Positions 24,801 to 40,680 are shown, counted from the first letter of the stretch. The stretch: DNA of 64,000 bases from Piezodorus guildinii (GCA_023052935.1 CM041294.1:100075616-100139615); one strand, 5' to 3'. The notes: generated by a model from the sequence alone, not told the origin. Made by a program: numbers and translations.

Positions 24801-26308
24801 AATTAATAATTTATTATAACCATTATTAAACAGTATTATTAATAAAATTGAAATTGAAAGATCTATTAAGTAAATAAATTGAAGTCTTCGATATAAATAA
24901 TAATAAATGTATGCATTTCTAAGTTCAATTTCCTGCCATTATTTCGACAGTTATTTGATAAATAAAGATAAGTATTTGGAAGAACGGGGTTGTAATAAGT
25001 ATTTTGAATTTGAATTTTTCCTGCCGAAAGTCAGGTGGAAGGCACCTCGGATAAATATTCCAACCTATATTTCTAAAGACGTGAGGGCTAGAGAATTTAG
25101 TGCCAAAAGTCGGGTGGAAGGCACCTAAGCTCAAGATTAGCACTCTGGATAACCATAAACATGGCCACTGATAAGAAAAGTGACACTTCGGAATAATTAC
25201 CCATTTCAGTATTGATCTTCCCAAATATCCTAACAAAATATTTAGTTCAAAACTGAGAAACCAATAATGTCAAGAGCATAATAAAAAAAATCACATAATC
25301 ACAGTACGATAGCATATTGCATAATAGCAAGTTTCAGTCCACTCCTAATATTCAACAACAATTACATTTATAACACTTCACCAAATTAACATTTGATAGA
25401 AAATATTTCAATTAACTCGAATCATTAAATATAATTAATTAAACCCAAGTTTAAATAGATATACTAACAACTTATCATAGGGAATAAAAATTCAGTTAAT
25501 TATATGTAAAATTGATAGAGGTGAATGTGAACTGAATATATTTTATTTCATTGCTGAAATAATACAGACCTTCTTTAATAAAGAAATAAAAGTAACACGT
25601 AACAATATGGAATAATAATTTTCCAACAAAATAATATTTAGCAATTACTTACTCTCTGTTTTTCAATACCCTCTGCAGTTTCCTCCATTATCCTTTCAAT
25701 TTCTTCAATATTCATGGCCTCGTTCATTTTTTTTAAAGCCTCATTTCCAACTTTAAGACCTTCTAATATCTGGAATAAATAGTAGGATAAATAAATGTTT
25801 CAACCAAAACCATTAAAATTAAATTTAATTAAGTTGTGATAACTGTCTTACTCTCATTTCGACTTTAGAATATTCCAGGTCCTGAATCATTTTTTCCAAA
25901 TTCTCCAGTTGGCCATCAGTTTGCAATAATAGTTGTTCTTGATACCTTTTCTTTTTAAGTAATAATTTTGCACGTCTAATAAAATAAGTCAAAATAAATT
26001 ATGTATTCTAACTCCATTAGAATAATAAAAAAATATGAAAAATACTTACTCCTTCTGGCCATTACTCAACAGTTTCTTTGCAAGAATCCGGTCAGATTCA
26101 AGTTTACTTTCTATTCTAATTTGGTACTGTTTAAGTTTATCTCTCTGTTGCTTTATTTGCTAAAATAATTTGATTTAATAAGAAATTTAAGCAATAACAT
26201 GAAATTATAATTTTTATTCAAGACAAGATATCAGACACTTACCAATACAGTTTTATCATGATCTGTAACTCTACTGACTCTTTGTTTCTTGCCAAATAAA
26301 TTACCCAT
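18858..26308 (-). CDS. CHMP6: Charged multivesicular body protein 6 (ESCRT-III, Vps20)
   Basis: An ESCRT-III subunit that links ESCRT-II to Snf7 filaments in endosomal sorting and membrane scission. Six exons (minus): 26243-26308, 26050-26159, 25852-25975, 25653-25769, 23518-23665 and 18858-18925. All have GT-AG borders and consistent phases, giving 210 residues, normal for the family. The N-terminus MGNLFGKK carries the Gly2 myristoylation context typical of CHMP6. The basic, helical N-terminal half (KQQRDKLKQY, LLLKKKRYQEQ) is followed by the acidic C-terminal half with LPEVPSEELEP, the conserved motif region before the C-terminus. The last exon adds a Lys/Glu-rich tail ending KIALEA. The 4.6-kb last intron holds an RTE piece and a mariner; the intron between exons 4 and 5 holds another RTE piece and the 937-bp palindrome. 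The ORF looks fully intact. Confidence 0.95.
20040..21465 (+). mobile_element. RTE-like LINE remnant (reverse transcriptase)
   Basis: Plus-strand pieces in order: LTHLIVNIWETEKILKSWK, IPLL.K.G, NNYREIGLLNTAYKIFS, YQRSFRKKRSTIDQI and FINFKAAYDSI (RT fingers/palm A), a YADDVAL-like segment near 20670, YLGSIIND near 20885, then IRPELTYAS and a C-terminal GRPKGR-like tail. Multiple frameshifts and stops show that it is dead. The 3' end is a short TAAATAAATAAATA tail at about 21450-21465. It is inserted in the last CHMP6 intron. Confidence 0.85.
22601..23290 (-). mobile_element. Internally deleted mariner element
   Basis: The minus strand encodes the C-terminal catalytic part of a mariner transposase: LFHQDNNARPH (second Asp) and LPHLPYSLDIASSDFYIF (third Asp region), spaced as in DD34D families. 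Ends at 22601 (TTGGGTTGTC) and 23290 (reverse complement TTGAATTGTCC) look like terminal inverted repeats next to TA dinucleotides. At about 690 bp it is half the usual 1.3 kb and lacks the N-terminal half. It lies in the last CHMP6 intron. Confidence 0.8.
23780..24245 (-). mobile_element. RTE-like LINE fragment, C-terminal end
   Basis: The minus strand encodes GTWHIRCNQEL, RISWLGRIS, RMPKNVLLERFPGKRKSPC, WIKDVLENLTKIGVTNWRR and DREGWRSIVGEAKVH. This is the standard C-terminal end of RTE-type polyproteins, with two in-frame stops. A (TTAA)n-like tail at about 23780-23795 marks the 3' end. It sits in the intron between CHMP6 exons 4 and 5. Confidence 0.85.
24265..25201. mobile_element. Foldback element: 937-bp near-perfect palindrome with 8-bp target duplication
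   Basis: The left arm (24265-24724) is repeated in inverted orientation as the right arm (24751-25201) around a short spacer. Both arms begin and end with GGTAATTATTCC / GGAATAATTACC. The flanks are identical octamers CATTTCAG at 24257-24264 and 25202-25209. Near the centre is the inverted pair ATAGGTGAAATAATCAGG / CCTGATTATTTCATCTAT, also seen at 12539-12723. The short ORFs inside (for example 24907-25128) are mirror images in the two arms and look non-coding. It lies in a CHMP6 intron. Confidence 0.9.
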
Positions 26309-26960
26309 GGTGTAATAATGAAAAGAACGAGAGACTTAACTCATTCATTTAAGGGAAGTCCAAACAGGGCTGGCGCAAGACCAGTTAGAAGTTAGATAAC
26401 TTATCATCTCAATATAACCTTCCAATTTTTAATACTTCATAGCTAAGAGATAGAACAATCTATAATGAAAAATTCGAAAACATTAATAAAATAAATTGTT
26501 TGTAAAAATAAACTAGATCTGTTCCCAGCTCGACTACTTCACCTACCGCTATACGTTGTGCTAATTGTATCCATATGTCTCTCCTTCATTATCCTTCCAC
26601 TATCTCTCTTTATCTAGAAGTTTCTTCTCTTGAACGAGAATGTCAAGATTTAATTAGTAAACCAGCTATATAAAAAAATTGACCCACACCACTCCGAACA
26701 TGGGCTTAAATTGCCAAAGGATTCTTTACAAAGCTACCACACATTTGTGATTTTGGCTGAAATCAAAATCACCCTCCGAAATTTGTCTTAATCAAGGGTA
26801 CCCACTTTAATGAAACTAAATCATCTTAGTAGGCATTCCAGACCTGGACTCAACACAAAGCTGATTTTAGAGAATAGATAATTATCAGCCTAAATCAAGA
26901 CCAAGATCGCAATATCAGAAGTAAAGACTTGTCCACTAAGCTATCTTGATTTAACTTTAA
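26309..26960. other. CHMP6 upstream region
   Basis: This is presumably the CHMP6 promoter and 5' UTR (minus strand), with no unmistakable core-promoter element. No coding exon was seen. Confidence 0.4.
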
Positions 26961-26979
26961 AGCAATGTAAAATGGTGGA

Positions 26980-26980
26980 A

Positions 26981-27050
<70 letters not shown>
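26980..27050. repeat. Poly-A followed by (AT)n microsatellite
   Basis: A run of A interrupted by one G, then an AT dinucleotide run, directly abutting the left end of the mariner element at 27051. The TA needed for mariner insertion is supplied by this run. Confidence 0.95.
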
Positions 27051-28357
27051 CGTGAGTGAATAAATATAAACGAGACTTTTGTTCTGGAAGCCCAGTGAAG
27101 GTGCGGGAACGTTCCCGCGTTTAGAGGTGTTGGGTAGGGATGTCAGGAGTGGGGGAAGCAGGCGGGCGCATGCCCTCGAACTTACCAGTTACCTTCGTGA
27201 CGATGTCTGAGCAGGATGATCCCCTCGATTGCTCAACGTATTACCATCAAATTTTTTGCTGCTAGGTGAAGCTGTAAAACCGGCTGAAATCTTGAGAAGG
27301 TTGACTGTAGAGTTCGGGGAAGAGACACTTTCTCGTGCCAGAGTGTTTGCAAGGCATAAACAGTTTGTGGAAAGTCGTGATCGTGTTCAGAATAAAAGCC
27401 ATGACCGCAGACCCCGCTTCAGCATCACAGCAGACAACATCAGCCGTGTTCGACAGCTTATTGAAGGTGACAGACGTCTAACCACCAGTGCCATAGCAAG
27501 TGAGGTTGGGATTAAGCTATGGAAGCACTTTTTTCATACTCACAGAGGAGCTAACAGAGGTTTCGTAAGGTGTGTGCCAGGTGGGTTCCTCGTCTTCTCA
27601 CAGCTGAGCAGAAGCTGAACCGTTTGCAGGTCTGTGAAGGTCTTCTTGCAAGATTTCAGGCTGAGGGAGCCTCACTTCTCACTCACATTATCACCTGTGA
27701 TGAAACTTGGGTGCACCATTACACCCCTGAATCATAACAAGCGAGTATGGAGTGGAGACTGAAAGGGGAACCTGGACCATTGAAAGTCAAGTCACGGCTG
27801 TCAGCTGGGAAGGTTTTGGCTTCCGTGTTTTTTGACCAGCGTGGCTTGCTGCATCTTGATTTTTTGCATGAACGCAGGACTATCAATGCCGCATACTACT
27901 GCGACATTTTGAATGAAGTCAGACTTGCATATCGCCGCAAAAGAAGGGATCTACCGACGAGAGTAGTGATTCTTCTTCAGGACAATGCTCGCTCGCATAC
28001 TGTGGCTCTGAATAGAGAAAAATTGGAGCAACTGGGCTGGGAGACGCTGGAAAACCCTCTCTACAGTCCAGACTTATCACCATGTGACTTTCACCTGTTT
28101 GGCCTACTCAAGGAAGCTTTGGGAGGTCAGAGATTCGTCGGTGACGATGAGGTTGAAGCCTACGTGCTCAATTGGCTGAAGACACAACCTACTTCATTCC
28201 ATGAGCACGGGATTGGAAAATTACCTATGCGCTGGGAAAAAATGTATTTCCAAATCAGCAGACTATGTAGAAAAATGAGGTGTACTTTTCTTTGTGTTCA
28301 AAGTAAAAATAAAAAAAAATTAAAAAATAAGTCTCGTTTATATTTGATTCACCCACG
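27051..28357 (+). mobile_element. Mariner-type transposon, nearly full length, coding region broken
   Basis: About 1.3 kb with terminal inverted repeats of roughly 28 bp: CGTGAGTGAATAAATATAAA at the left and, in reverse complement, CGTGGGTGAATCAAATATAA at the right, each next to TA. The plus strand encodes a mariner transposase. The N-terminal helix-turn-helix part is at 27229-27520 (VNK-free ITADNISRVRQLIEGDRR). The catalytic acids lie in ITCDETWVHHY (about 27695), LLQDNARSH and YSPDLSPCDFHLF, the DD34D signature. The frame is disrupted near the start, near 27515-27600 and by a TAA at about 27736, so no active enzyme is made. It lies between the divergent CHMP6 and C3orf33 genes. Confidence 0.9.
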
Positions 28358-28679
28358 TATATATATCAAAGTATAATACTCGATTACTAAGTCGCGAATT
28401 AATCAATAATCACATGAGGTCTTCATATGTGATTTTTTATTTTATGCATGTAAATAAAATTTACGAAAACATGGATATCAATTTTCTATTGACTTTCTGA
28501 AATATAAAGTTAAATTGACCAATATAACTAACGAATAGTTTTGTGACCATAAATCATATGTAAATAATGAAGGTAATCACGATTTATGCAAGCAATAATT
28601 TTTTTTTATTAAAATATGCATCAGCATTGCATATTTAAATGGAAACCAGGAAAGTTATTTTTACTAGGATTTGTATGCC

Positions 28680-28812
28680 TGAAAAAGTCATCCCAAACAT
28701 TTACTCTTTTGAACGAATGTTCCTGAAGGATTGGGTTTATTGTATTCCTTTAAAATTTGTCACACAAAAATGGGAATTCACTACTGATTGCTGGACCTCC
28801 AGAAAATTGATT
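28680..28812 (+). pseudogene. Possible hAT transposase scrap
   Basis: A plus-strand frame reads WEFTTDCWTSRK, resembling the T.D.WTS block of hAT-type transposases, preceded by an open stretch. It is short, ends in a stop and has no other conserved block. Chance resemblance cannot be excluded. Confidence 0.25.
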
Positions 28813-29017
28813 TAATTTACATTTCTTAAGTTAAAATTTATTCATGTAAAATCTTTTACGATATTTATATCGGTATGTTCGTGTTTATGATTCATTCATA
28901 AATCAGATGCTGCATTTATTTATATTTTTAAGCAATGAATTTATTGGTACCATGAAAAGGTAAATATTACTACTTAGATACTTAATATCAATGAAAACAA
29001 ATACCTGAAAGGCAGAT

Positions 29018-29713
29018 ATGAAGGATCCTTACAAGAAAGACTGGTTGAGAAGTTCAACTGAGTTTCTTGAGCAGAATATAGTTGGTGTTAAATTAGGAAT
29101 ATATGGGATAGGGTTACTAGGTCTAGGGATCGCTATTAGAAGTGTTCGCCCTTTCAAGAAATTTACTTCTCCTCAAGATATTCCCAAATCGTTCATTGAT
29201 AGTCACTTAAAGCTTAATGGAAAAGTCTTAAGAATAGAATACTTTCCAAAAACTGTTTTAGTGATTGATCATCATCCAATCTTACTGAGCAATTTGAGAA
29301 GGCCTAATGGATTACTTGTTGATATAGAAGGTGTGAATATATCAGGAAATGGAATATCATGGCTTCAAACAATAGTTGTTGGTACCAACGTCGACTTTGT
29401 TCTGCTTCATAAACAACAGGATTATGTAAGTTGTATTGTTTATCAACAGAAGAGAAATATTGGAAAACACCTAGTTTCCCTCGGATTCGCAAGTGTGGCT
29501 CCTTACAATTTTGCATTAGAAAATTTTAAGGAATATACAAAATATTATAAAAGTCTGCTTTCTGAAGAAGATATGGCAGAAAAAAAAGGAGCTGGTTTAT
29601 GGTGGGACAAGCAGAGAAAATCCTCCCTCTTGGACTTCATACTATCTAAAATTGCAATACTTAATCCAAGCAAACTCTTACTGAGACTAAAATGGGGTGA
29701 TACTAAAATGTAG
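29018..29713 (+). CDS. C3orf33 homologue, membrane-anchored protein with SNase/OB-like core
   Basis: 231 residues in a single exon. Residues about 24-42 (GVKLGIYGIGLLGLGIAIR) form one hydrophobic segment near the N-terminus. They are followed by RSVRPFKKFTSPQDIPKSF and LKLNGKVLRIE, which match the start of the core of human C3orf33 (RSIR..KFTS..DIP, VKLRG.L). Further on, GLLVDIEGVNISGNGISWLQ corresponds to the conserved LV.L.GV.....WLQ segment. LLSEEDMAEKKGAGLWWD fits the AE..A...G.G.W ending of staphylococcal-nuclease-like folds. Known nuclease catalytic residues were not seen, so a catalytic role is not claimed. The function of the family is poorly known. The start chosen is the first Met of the frame. 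A possible polyadenylation signal AATAAA lies at 30474-30479. Confidence 0.85.
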   Translation: MKDPYKKDWLRSSTEFLEQNIVGVKLGIYGIGLLGLGIAIRSVRPFKKFTSPQDIPKSFIDSHLKLNGKVLRIEYFPKTVLVIDHHPILLSNLRRPNGLLVDIEGVNISGNGISWLQTIVVGTNVDFVLLHKQQDYVSCIVYQQKRNIGKHLVSLGFASVAPYNFALENFKEYTKYYKSLLSEEDMAEKKGAGLWWDKQRKSSLLDFILSKIAILNPSKLLLRLKWGDTKM

Positions 29714-31530
29714 ATATAGCTGAGGGGAGAGAAAATTTTAAAAAATATTTTGTAATAGTATATATTTTTTTAGACAATATATGAATATTTTCAAAATATG
29801 TGGATATCTATATTTCCTGATCACTCCTTCCAATATATATTATTATTAGTTGTCAAGACTTATTTTCTGAAAAGGTTGTACTTAACTGAGATGTCCTTGG
29901 ATGATAACATAAAAGAAGACACACATGTTTGAATTTACAATTTTGTATCTAAAATTGTAATTATAAAGCATTCCATTATTTAAAATTGGTTAGCTCAGCA
30001 ATAGGAACTGTTCTATTAATTTATCTCAGGTTTCTGTTTCAAGTCTTGTGACAAAATATTTATTAGTTTTATTGTAAAAGTAGTTGGTTAACACTGAGGT
30101 TCACCTTAAGGCAAGCCTACCAGTTAGGCATGGTTTGGGCCTAAATCACTTGTTTGCCTAGGCCTTACTATGGGTTACAGATAGATTTTCAACTGATTTA
30201 TCGTCTACCTAAACTTTTTTCAGACTATATAGAGGATTTATGCCAGAGTAAAATCCCTCTCCTCCCCAGTATAGAGTGCGAACTCCTAATTATTTTATCC
30301 CAAGTTTGTTTATCAGGTTGTTGGGCAATGCATTTTCAACCCACTTGGCTGTTCTGTTCTACTGTATACTATACCAATGATGTATTGAAGCAATATTTCA
30401 TATATTTTTTCCAATAATAATTTCAAGCATTTGGCTACCATTTCACTTTTGTGCTTCTTATTCCTAACTTGTAAATAAATCTTTATATCTACATTGAGTT
30501 TTTACTACCAAATTAATGCATACTATTTAACACTGACAATGATATTGATGTTTTAATATTTCTAAATTATCCTTAACCTACTTTGTAAGAGGTCACATTC
30601 ACTTAATATTCAGAATACAAACCAGACAATTTTCAGAATTATTGTTCTGGATCAAATTTTGTCAGTCCAAGATCAATTAATTCAATCAGGTTGCTCTTAT
30701 ATGTAACACCAACATTTAATATAATTTCTTAATATAATATGTGATTCAAATTACTGATATATGTTCAAACTAGTCATAATTTCTTTCAAAACTTTTAACT
30801 GAATTTTCTTCTACTACAATTTGACAAAAACATTTTTTTTTACTTATTTGTTAGACACTTTTCTTATTAGAATAGTAAATGTCCTTTATTTCCCAAAATA
30901 GGGCCATTTTTCTATCCGTATAATAAAAAAATTAAAAGATTAGGTTCTTGACTAATGCAGTTATACTAAGCAATTGATACTACTCATTTCAGGAGCATAG
31001 TATTTCTTTACAAATGGTCAAATTACGACACTTGGGAAATTTTGTCCTAAAAACGAGTTTTTACTGCATCTCATCTAAACCTTCCATTTCCTAGATATCA
31101 TTGTAATCAAGAGAACGAAAGGCCTTAAAATTATGTACAAATAAAACCAGAATAATTTTTTTTTTTTTTAATTCAGGACCTCTTATTGAGCTCATTTTGT
31201 TAACAAATATACTTTTATTTTAGAATCTTGATCTTAGCAAATCAAACAAAAGCAGTATTACATCATATCTAGTTAAAGTTAATATTAACACCTTGAAAAA
31301 TTCAATATTGCCTAGGAATATTTTTTTTTTTTAATGAAACTATCAACTATTTTTCATTTCTTTTTATGGGGAAAAAAAAATTTATTAGGCTTATGTTGCA
31401 ATATAAGTGAATTCTGAAATTGAAAATTTGGGTATTAAGGAAAATTTTTTTTTTTCTTGTCCAAGCCTGATATGGTATGTTTGTCATTTTTATTTGCAAA
31501 AGGAGTAAATCGTTTAGAAAAATAAAAGGC
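29714..31530. other. C3orf33 downstream region
   Basis: AT-rich 3' UTR and intergenic DNA with several poly-T/poly-A runs (31150s, 31320s, 31440s). No gene or known repeat was recognised; the 87-codon frame at 30154-30417 has no recognisable domain. Confidence 0.5.
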
Positions 31531-31539
31531 CAACCACTC

Positions 31540-31775
31540 AGTAGTTTGTTTACTTATTTAACGTCCCTTCATGCTGCTATGGACGATGCTACAGTGGGAG
31601 TCTTAAATTTTGCCTTTCCAGGTTTAATTAGGATAGGGATCTTTAACGAGTACCTGACATCGCACAGGCTCGGGACCACCTTTTAACGTCCACTCCGAAG
31701 GATGGCATAACTAAAAAATCCTAGGGCCACATGCGGGTTTGAACCCGGGCCAACCTTTGGCATAACCACTCAGTA
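31540..31775 (-). repeat. tRNA-derived SINE copy (family S)
   Basis: An inverted copy: TTTAACGTCCCTTCATGCTG at one end, GACGATGCTACAGTGGGAG, AATTTTGCCTTTCCAGG, then a tRNA-like head with GGGTTTGAACCCGGGCC. The same order is seen in the other copies. Confidence 0.8.
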
Positions 31776-32004
31776 TTATATAAGTGGTTAGTAATAAATC
31801 CTTTGCAGTGGTGTGTATCAGAATCTCAATGAGAGTCTTCATGTCTCAGTACTCTGTTCTGAAATCATTGTAGTCTTATTGCAATCTAGATATTTGTGAA
31901 AATAATGATTCTCATCATCCCTCACGGGTGGCAGGAAAGTATTAGGTTTGGATTAAGGATAAAGTGACACTATATGCAAACCTATTGGTGACACTGCTGT
32001 TAGG

Positions 32005-32886
32005 AAAAAAAACCTGGTGAGGCAACACACGACTTTCACTTACCTCATTTTTAAAACTGATTAAAGAATTTTCAAATAACGTTAGAGATAGAAGTGTTAA
32101 ACTATCAAAAAAATTAATTAAATTGAATTTCTATAGAAATATGTTTTATTAAAAATCAATTATATTATTACCTAAAATAATCAGTTAGTTTTATCACTTT
32201 TCATAACTTTTACAGGCTTGTGTATAGATAATTTTTTCAAAAATCTTTAGCTTTCCAACACTATATTATACATGTATATTACTGTTCTTATGTTCAAAAT
32301 AAAAATAATTGCATTAAAAAAATATTTTTTTCAGTTTTCTCCTTTAGTTGGATATCGAATTCGCTCAACTTGCATATTTACCCATTTTATCAATGCTAAT
32401 AAGATGATGGTACAATTTTTTTTAAATCTATAAAATCTAAGGTACTTTCGAGGAAGAAAATTTAAAATATTGGCATTTAAGCCCTGTCAGACTATTTCAA
32501 TCAGAATGAAATCTACATGATATTAAAGCCCATTAAATTTTACATCGATATAGCAAGTTTAATCAAAACCGTTAGATTCATTTTTAAGAAAATCATAAAA
32601 AGATGCAAAATGCATGTTTTAAAGTGGGTCTTCTGGTTAACTAATTTTGATGAAAAATTTTTTGTAACATCTTGGGTGTATAGTTGTCTTAAATATGAAA
32701 TTTCAGGTTCATTGGACTTTTCGTCTAAGAAGTGGAGTTAACACACACACACAGACTATTTTGCAGGACTTGGTCATTTGGACTCAGGGGACCCTAAAAC
32801 ATGTATTTCCGTTGAAAGCTCAAATTCGAAAATTTTCAGAATCGTAATACTTTCCTTTAGTATTTCATATATAGGTAAGTGAAAGT
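32005..32886. repeat. Interspersed family H, copy 2 (inverted)
   Basis: It runs opposite to the copy at 685-1724: it begins CTGGTGAGGCAACACACGAC then TTTCACTTACC, and ends TATATAGGTAAGTGAAAGT at 32886. The GT-type microsatellite is short here (ACACACACAC at about 32741). The 74-codon open frame at 32517-32741 resembles part of that at 689-1123 because it lies in the same repeat segment. Confidence 0.8.
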
Positions 32887-34779
32887 AATTAATTCACTAA
32901 AGCCCTCATGGCACTAACTATATAGTTCCTTGAACCACATAATTACCTTCATTCATTGAACACAAGTATTGTATGCACCCCTCCTGTGCCTCTCACAAAT
33001 ATTTATATTCATATTTATCATAAAATTACTAGAGATAACACAAACAAATAGTAATTTGTAGATATCCCTCAGAGTAATTATACAAACTCTTTTATTAGTG
33101 AGCAGAAATTAAGAAAATATATGGGATAGTAGTCATTTTCAAAGCTTATATCATTGATTGAGTCATCACTGCTTGTGAGCCACTTCTAAACAAAGAATGA
33201 ACTTTGCATTATTCAACTTTAGATTTTCTGTCCACATGACAGTCACATAATATCTTTAAATGAGTTCACAATACTGATTAATCATGAACTGAAGGACTGC
33301 CTATCTTTGTGAAAAGCAGAGACCATATAAAAGGCTATTGTTATATAAGACCATATTAAAAAATTTACAACCCAGTGTAGTAAGAATAGTAAACGTGATC
33401 ACCAAAGATCATGGGGTTAAGACAGTATATCCTCTTACTAAGCAGATTCCAAATCTATTGTAACTATCTGTAATATGGATTAAGATTTATTATTTTTAAA
33501 TGTAAATTGTTTATTTATTAAACAAGAATGAAATTACTCATTTCACAATCTCATTGCAGAAATGAGGTATTTGGAGTACATCTTAATCTTAATTTCTAAC
33601 AGTTCATATGGCAGCTTATGAACACAAATGATGATAACAAGTCTCATGAAAATACACTTAAGGACTAAGACTTAGCTTATTTAACAAAAAAAAAAAAAAA
33701 AAAAAGAAAAAGAAATAACTAAAATATCAAATCACATATTAACTACAACAAAAATTAAAACAAAACAACCTAAACACAAATGCCATTGTAATCTTCTGGA
33801 CAATACTTTGGTAAAAAAACTAAATACTACAAAATCTATAAACTACAGTACAGCATTAGAAACTGAAAAAATAAAAACAGCAAAAACTTAAAAGAAGCAA
33901 ACACTAACTTACACTAATGTATTCTTGGTCCCACAAATTACAAGAATAATCTCATTAAAATCTAATTCTTAACAATAAAATACAACAATTATTTTCATTT
34001 AAACAAAGGCACTATTCTGAAATTGGAGATTGTCTTAAACATGGCAACAAACATCTTATTTCTTAATACAACTCTTTATGATTAGATAAACAAGTAACGC
34101 TTATCTTCCATAACATTTAAAATGGTTTAAAATTAATAACCTCCATTATCAGATCAAAGCAAAAATCAATACTAACCAAAACTGCGCTAATAATACTAAT
34201 TGTACTAATATAATTCACAGTTGTGAAATACAAATTTTTTTTCCCATGAAATTAAATACACTAATTCAACAATTTTTTTTAATAATGGTCAACAAATTTA
34301 TTGCAGAATTAGAAGTTAATTTGTTAATGAAACTTACAACCAATGTTAAAGAAAATGAAGCAAAACAATTTAATTTCAACAGAGTTCTAATAGTGCTTCA
34401 TAACTTTTAACTAAAATCATAAAAATATTTTTTTTAATCATATCCAAATAACTAGAGTGAACATATTTTCATAGGGAGTTCACATCATTCGGTAACTATA
34501 ACAGAGATCTTAAAATATCTTAGACAAAAGATAAATTTGTTAAAAAAATTGAGGATCAAAATAAAAATCTGCAATAGAAGTGTTGAGCACCATTAAATGA
34601 TTCTTAAAATTAATTTAACTTCTAGGCTTACCTATAAAAATATTTTTTATTTGATAATAAACTATGATATGTTTCCAAATTTCATGAAATTATAATTCTA
34701 AAGCAAAAAACTACAAAGAAAAAATTATGGCAATCTTACAAAATTTCTTTGTACTGGATATTAAAAAAAATTATAATAA
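32887..34779. other. Intergenic and kinase 3' region
   Basis: No gene was recognised. A poly-A run lies at 33686-33704. Close to the kinase stop, TTTATT at 34646-34651 is a possible polyadenylation signal (AATAAA on the minus strand), about 130 bp past the stop codon. Confidence 0.45.
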
Positions 34780-39071
<4,292 letters not shown>

Positions 39072-39089
39072 GTTATAAGACCTGAAATC

Positions 39090-40460
39090 AAAAATTAGGT
39101 TACATTGGCCAAATTAAAACATCTATTCAACACCACTTGATGACCAATATGTTATTACTTTTTTTCTTATCAATGAAATAAGAAATTGCAAATGGAACGA
39201 ATAAAGAGATATTACAAATCTGTCAATGAAACTAGGAAGCAGCACTACACTTGAGATATTATTTAAACTTAGCCATGGACCCAAGGCCATTGACTCCTGT
39301 TTAACATTGAGAGGGTTATGACACTATTAACTCAGTATTATTTGATTGATCTTTTATTGAATCTTAAATAATAAAAGTAATTGAATCTAATTACAATAAA
39401 ATCAGGAAATAAGAGATGTATGAAATGGAAAAGTATAAATTAAGAAAGACAAATATAAAGATATTTCCCAGTTGCATAAAGACAAGACAATGAATTTTAA
39501 CTATAATTAACAATTTAACAAAACTTTATAATCAAGGATCATCAAAATACAAAATTATCCATTTTACTAACATATAAGCAACAGGTGTTAGTGCACAGAA
39601 ATGATGACCACTCTTTGATATCAATAAATCTCTCAAAACAAAGAGAGTACCGTACTATTAAGATCAATTTTATTTCTAACTATTAATAAATAAAGCAATG
39701 CTGTACAAAAATAAACATTGATTAGGAGTATATAAACAATTTATGTGGAACAACTGTTGTCATCAAAATTATAATTAACTAATCATTATATTGTTCGTGA
39801 AATAATACTGAATAATTAAATACAATTTGCAGCTTACCGATAGAAGATTAGATATTTAAAAATGTAAATAATGTGTTGTTGTTAATAGTGGTTCAGGAAT
39901 TCACTTAAACAAATGCATGAGACATGTAGATAAATGCCAATAGAAAGAATTGAAAAATAAAAATAAACAAACTAACGCTCCCAGTCACAAATTAATGAAG
40001 CAAATTATTAAGTCAGTACCGGTCGTATACAACTGTTGCCAGGAGCGGGACACTTGTTGATGCTATGGCTCAATGAATGAACATCAACGTCAGGTCAACC
40101 AATCTCCAGTGGATTAGTATTTTTGAAAATATTATTATAAATAGCTTTAAATTTCATGAATGTTCGTTTAAAATATGAGGTAAATTTTTTCTAGTATAAA
40201 ATTCATGTAAAAAACAATTTAGATTAATAACTATCCATAATTAATAGATATCCCACAAAGGAATTGGATTCAACCATCATAATTTTTAGAACAACTTTTT
40301 ATGGAAATTTTATGTTTTAATGAGTCATTGCTTATCAGAAAATGAATAAAAACTCGAATAAGGTTTTTAAATATAATAACATTACCCGATTTGTTTTCAA
40401 AAATAACTCAATTCTTAACTTGGAAAGAATAAAATTATCTTGTTAAGCACAATAATTAAA
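39090..40460. other. Kinase upstream region
   Basis: It should contain the 5' UTR exon and promoter of the kinase. The less AT-rich block at about 40015-40110, with a GT donor-like site on the minus strand near 40016, is the best candidate first exon. No coding sequence was seen. Confidence 0.35.
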
Positions 40461-40474
40461 CTTATTTAATGTTA

Positions 40475-40680
40475 ATGGAGCTGGTTAGCTCACTACTGAT
40501 CATGAGGTTACCGGTTCGAACCCGGCTGTGGAAGACGATTGATTCTGTTACTGTAGTTGTGAGACTAGGGACCTCCTGGGGCTCACCCAGCATAAAGCGC
40601 CTAGGAGGTTATAATATAATGGTTGTAAAAGATATCACCTCCTGTAAAATAAGTAACCAAAAGTAGTGAAGCGTGATCTG
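40475..40680 (+). repeat. SINE-like unit with tRNA-like promoter
   Basis: A tRNA-like head: GAGCTGGTTAGCTCACTACT (box A region) and CCGGTTCGAACCCGG (box B in a T-arm-like hairpin). It is followed by an unrelated body that includes GGGACCTCCTGGGGCTCACC. There is no full cloverleaf with a matching acceptor stem, so it is not called as a functional tRNA gene. Confidence 0.5.

Noticed and set aside
24925..25236. Overlapping ORFs on both strands (24907-25236)
   Set aside because: They lie in one arm of the palindrome and have mirror counterparts; no known domain.
32517..32741. ORF sharing the MILKPIKFYIDIASLIK start with the ORF at 689-1123
   Set aside because: Both lie in the same segment of the family-H repeat; the similarity comes from the repeat and shows no sign of protein-level selection.
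40490..40550. Possible tRNA gene
   Set aside because: Box A and box B words are present but no complete cloverleaf with a paired acceptor stem and anticodon arm could be drawn; it fits a SINE head better.
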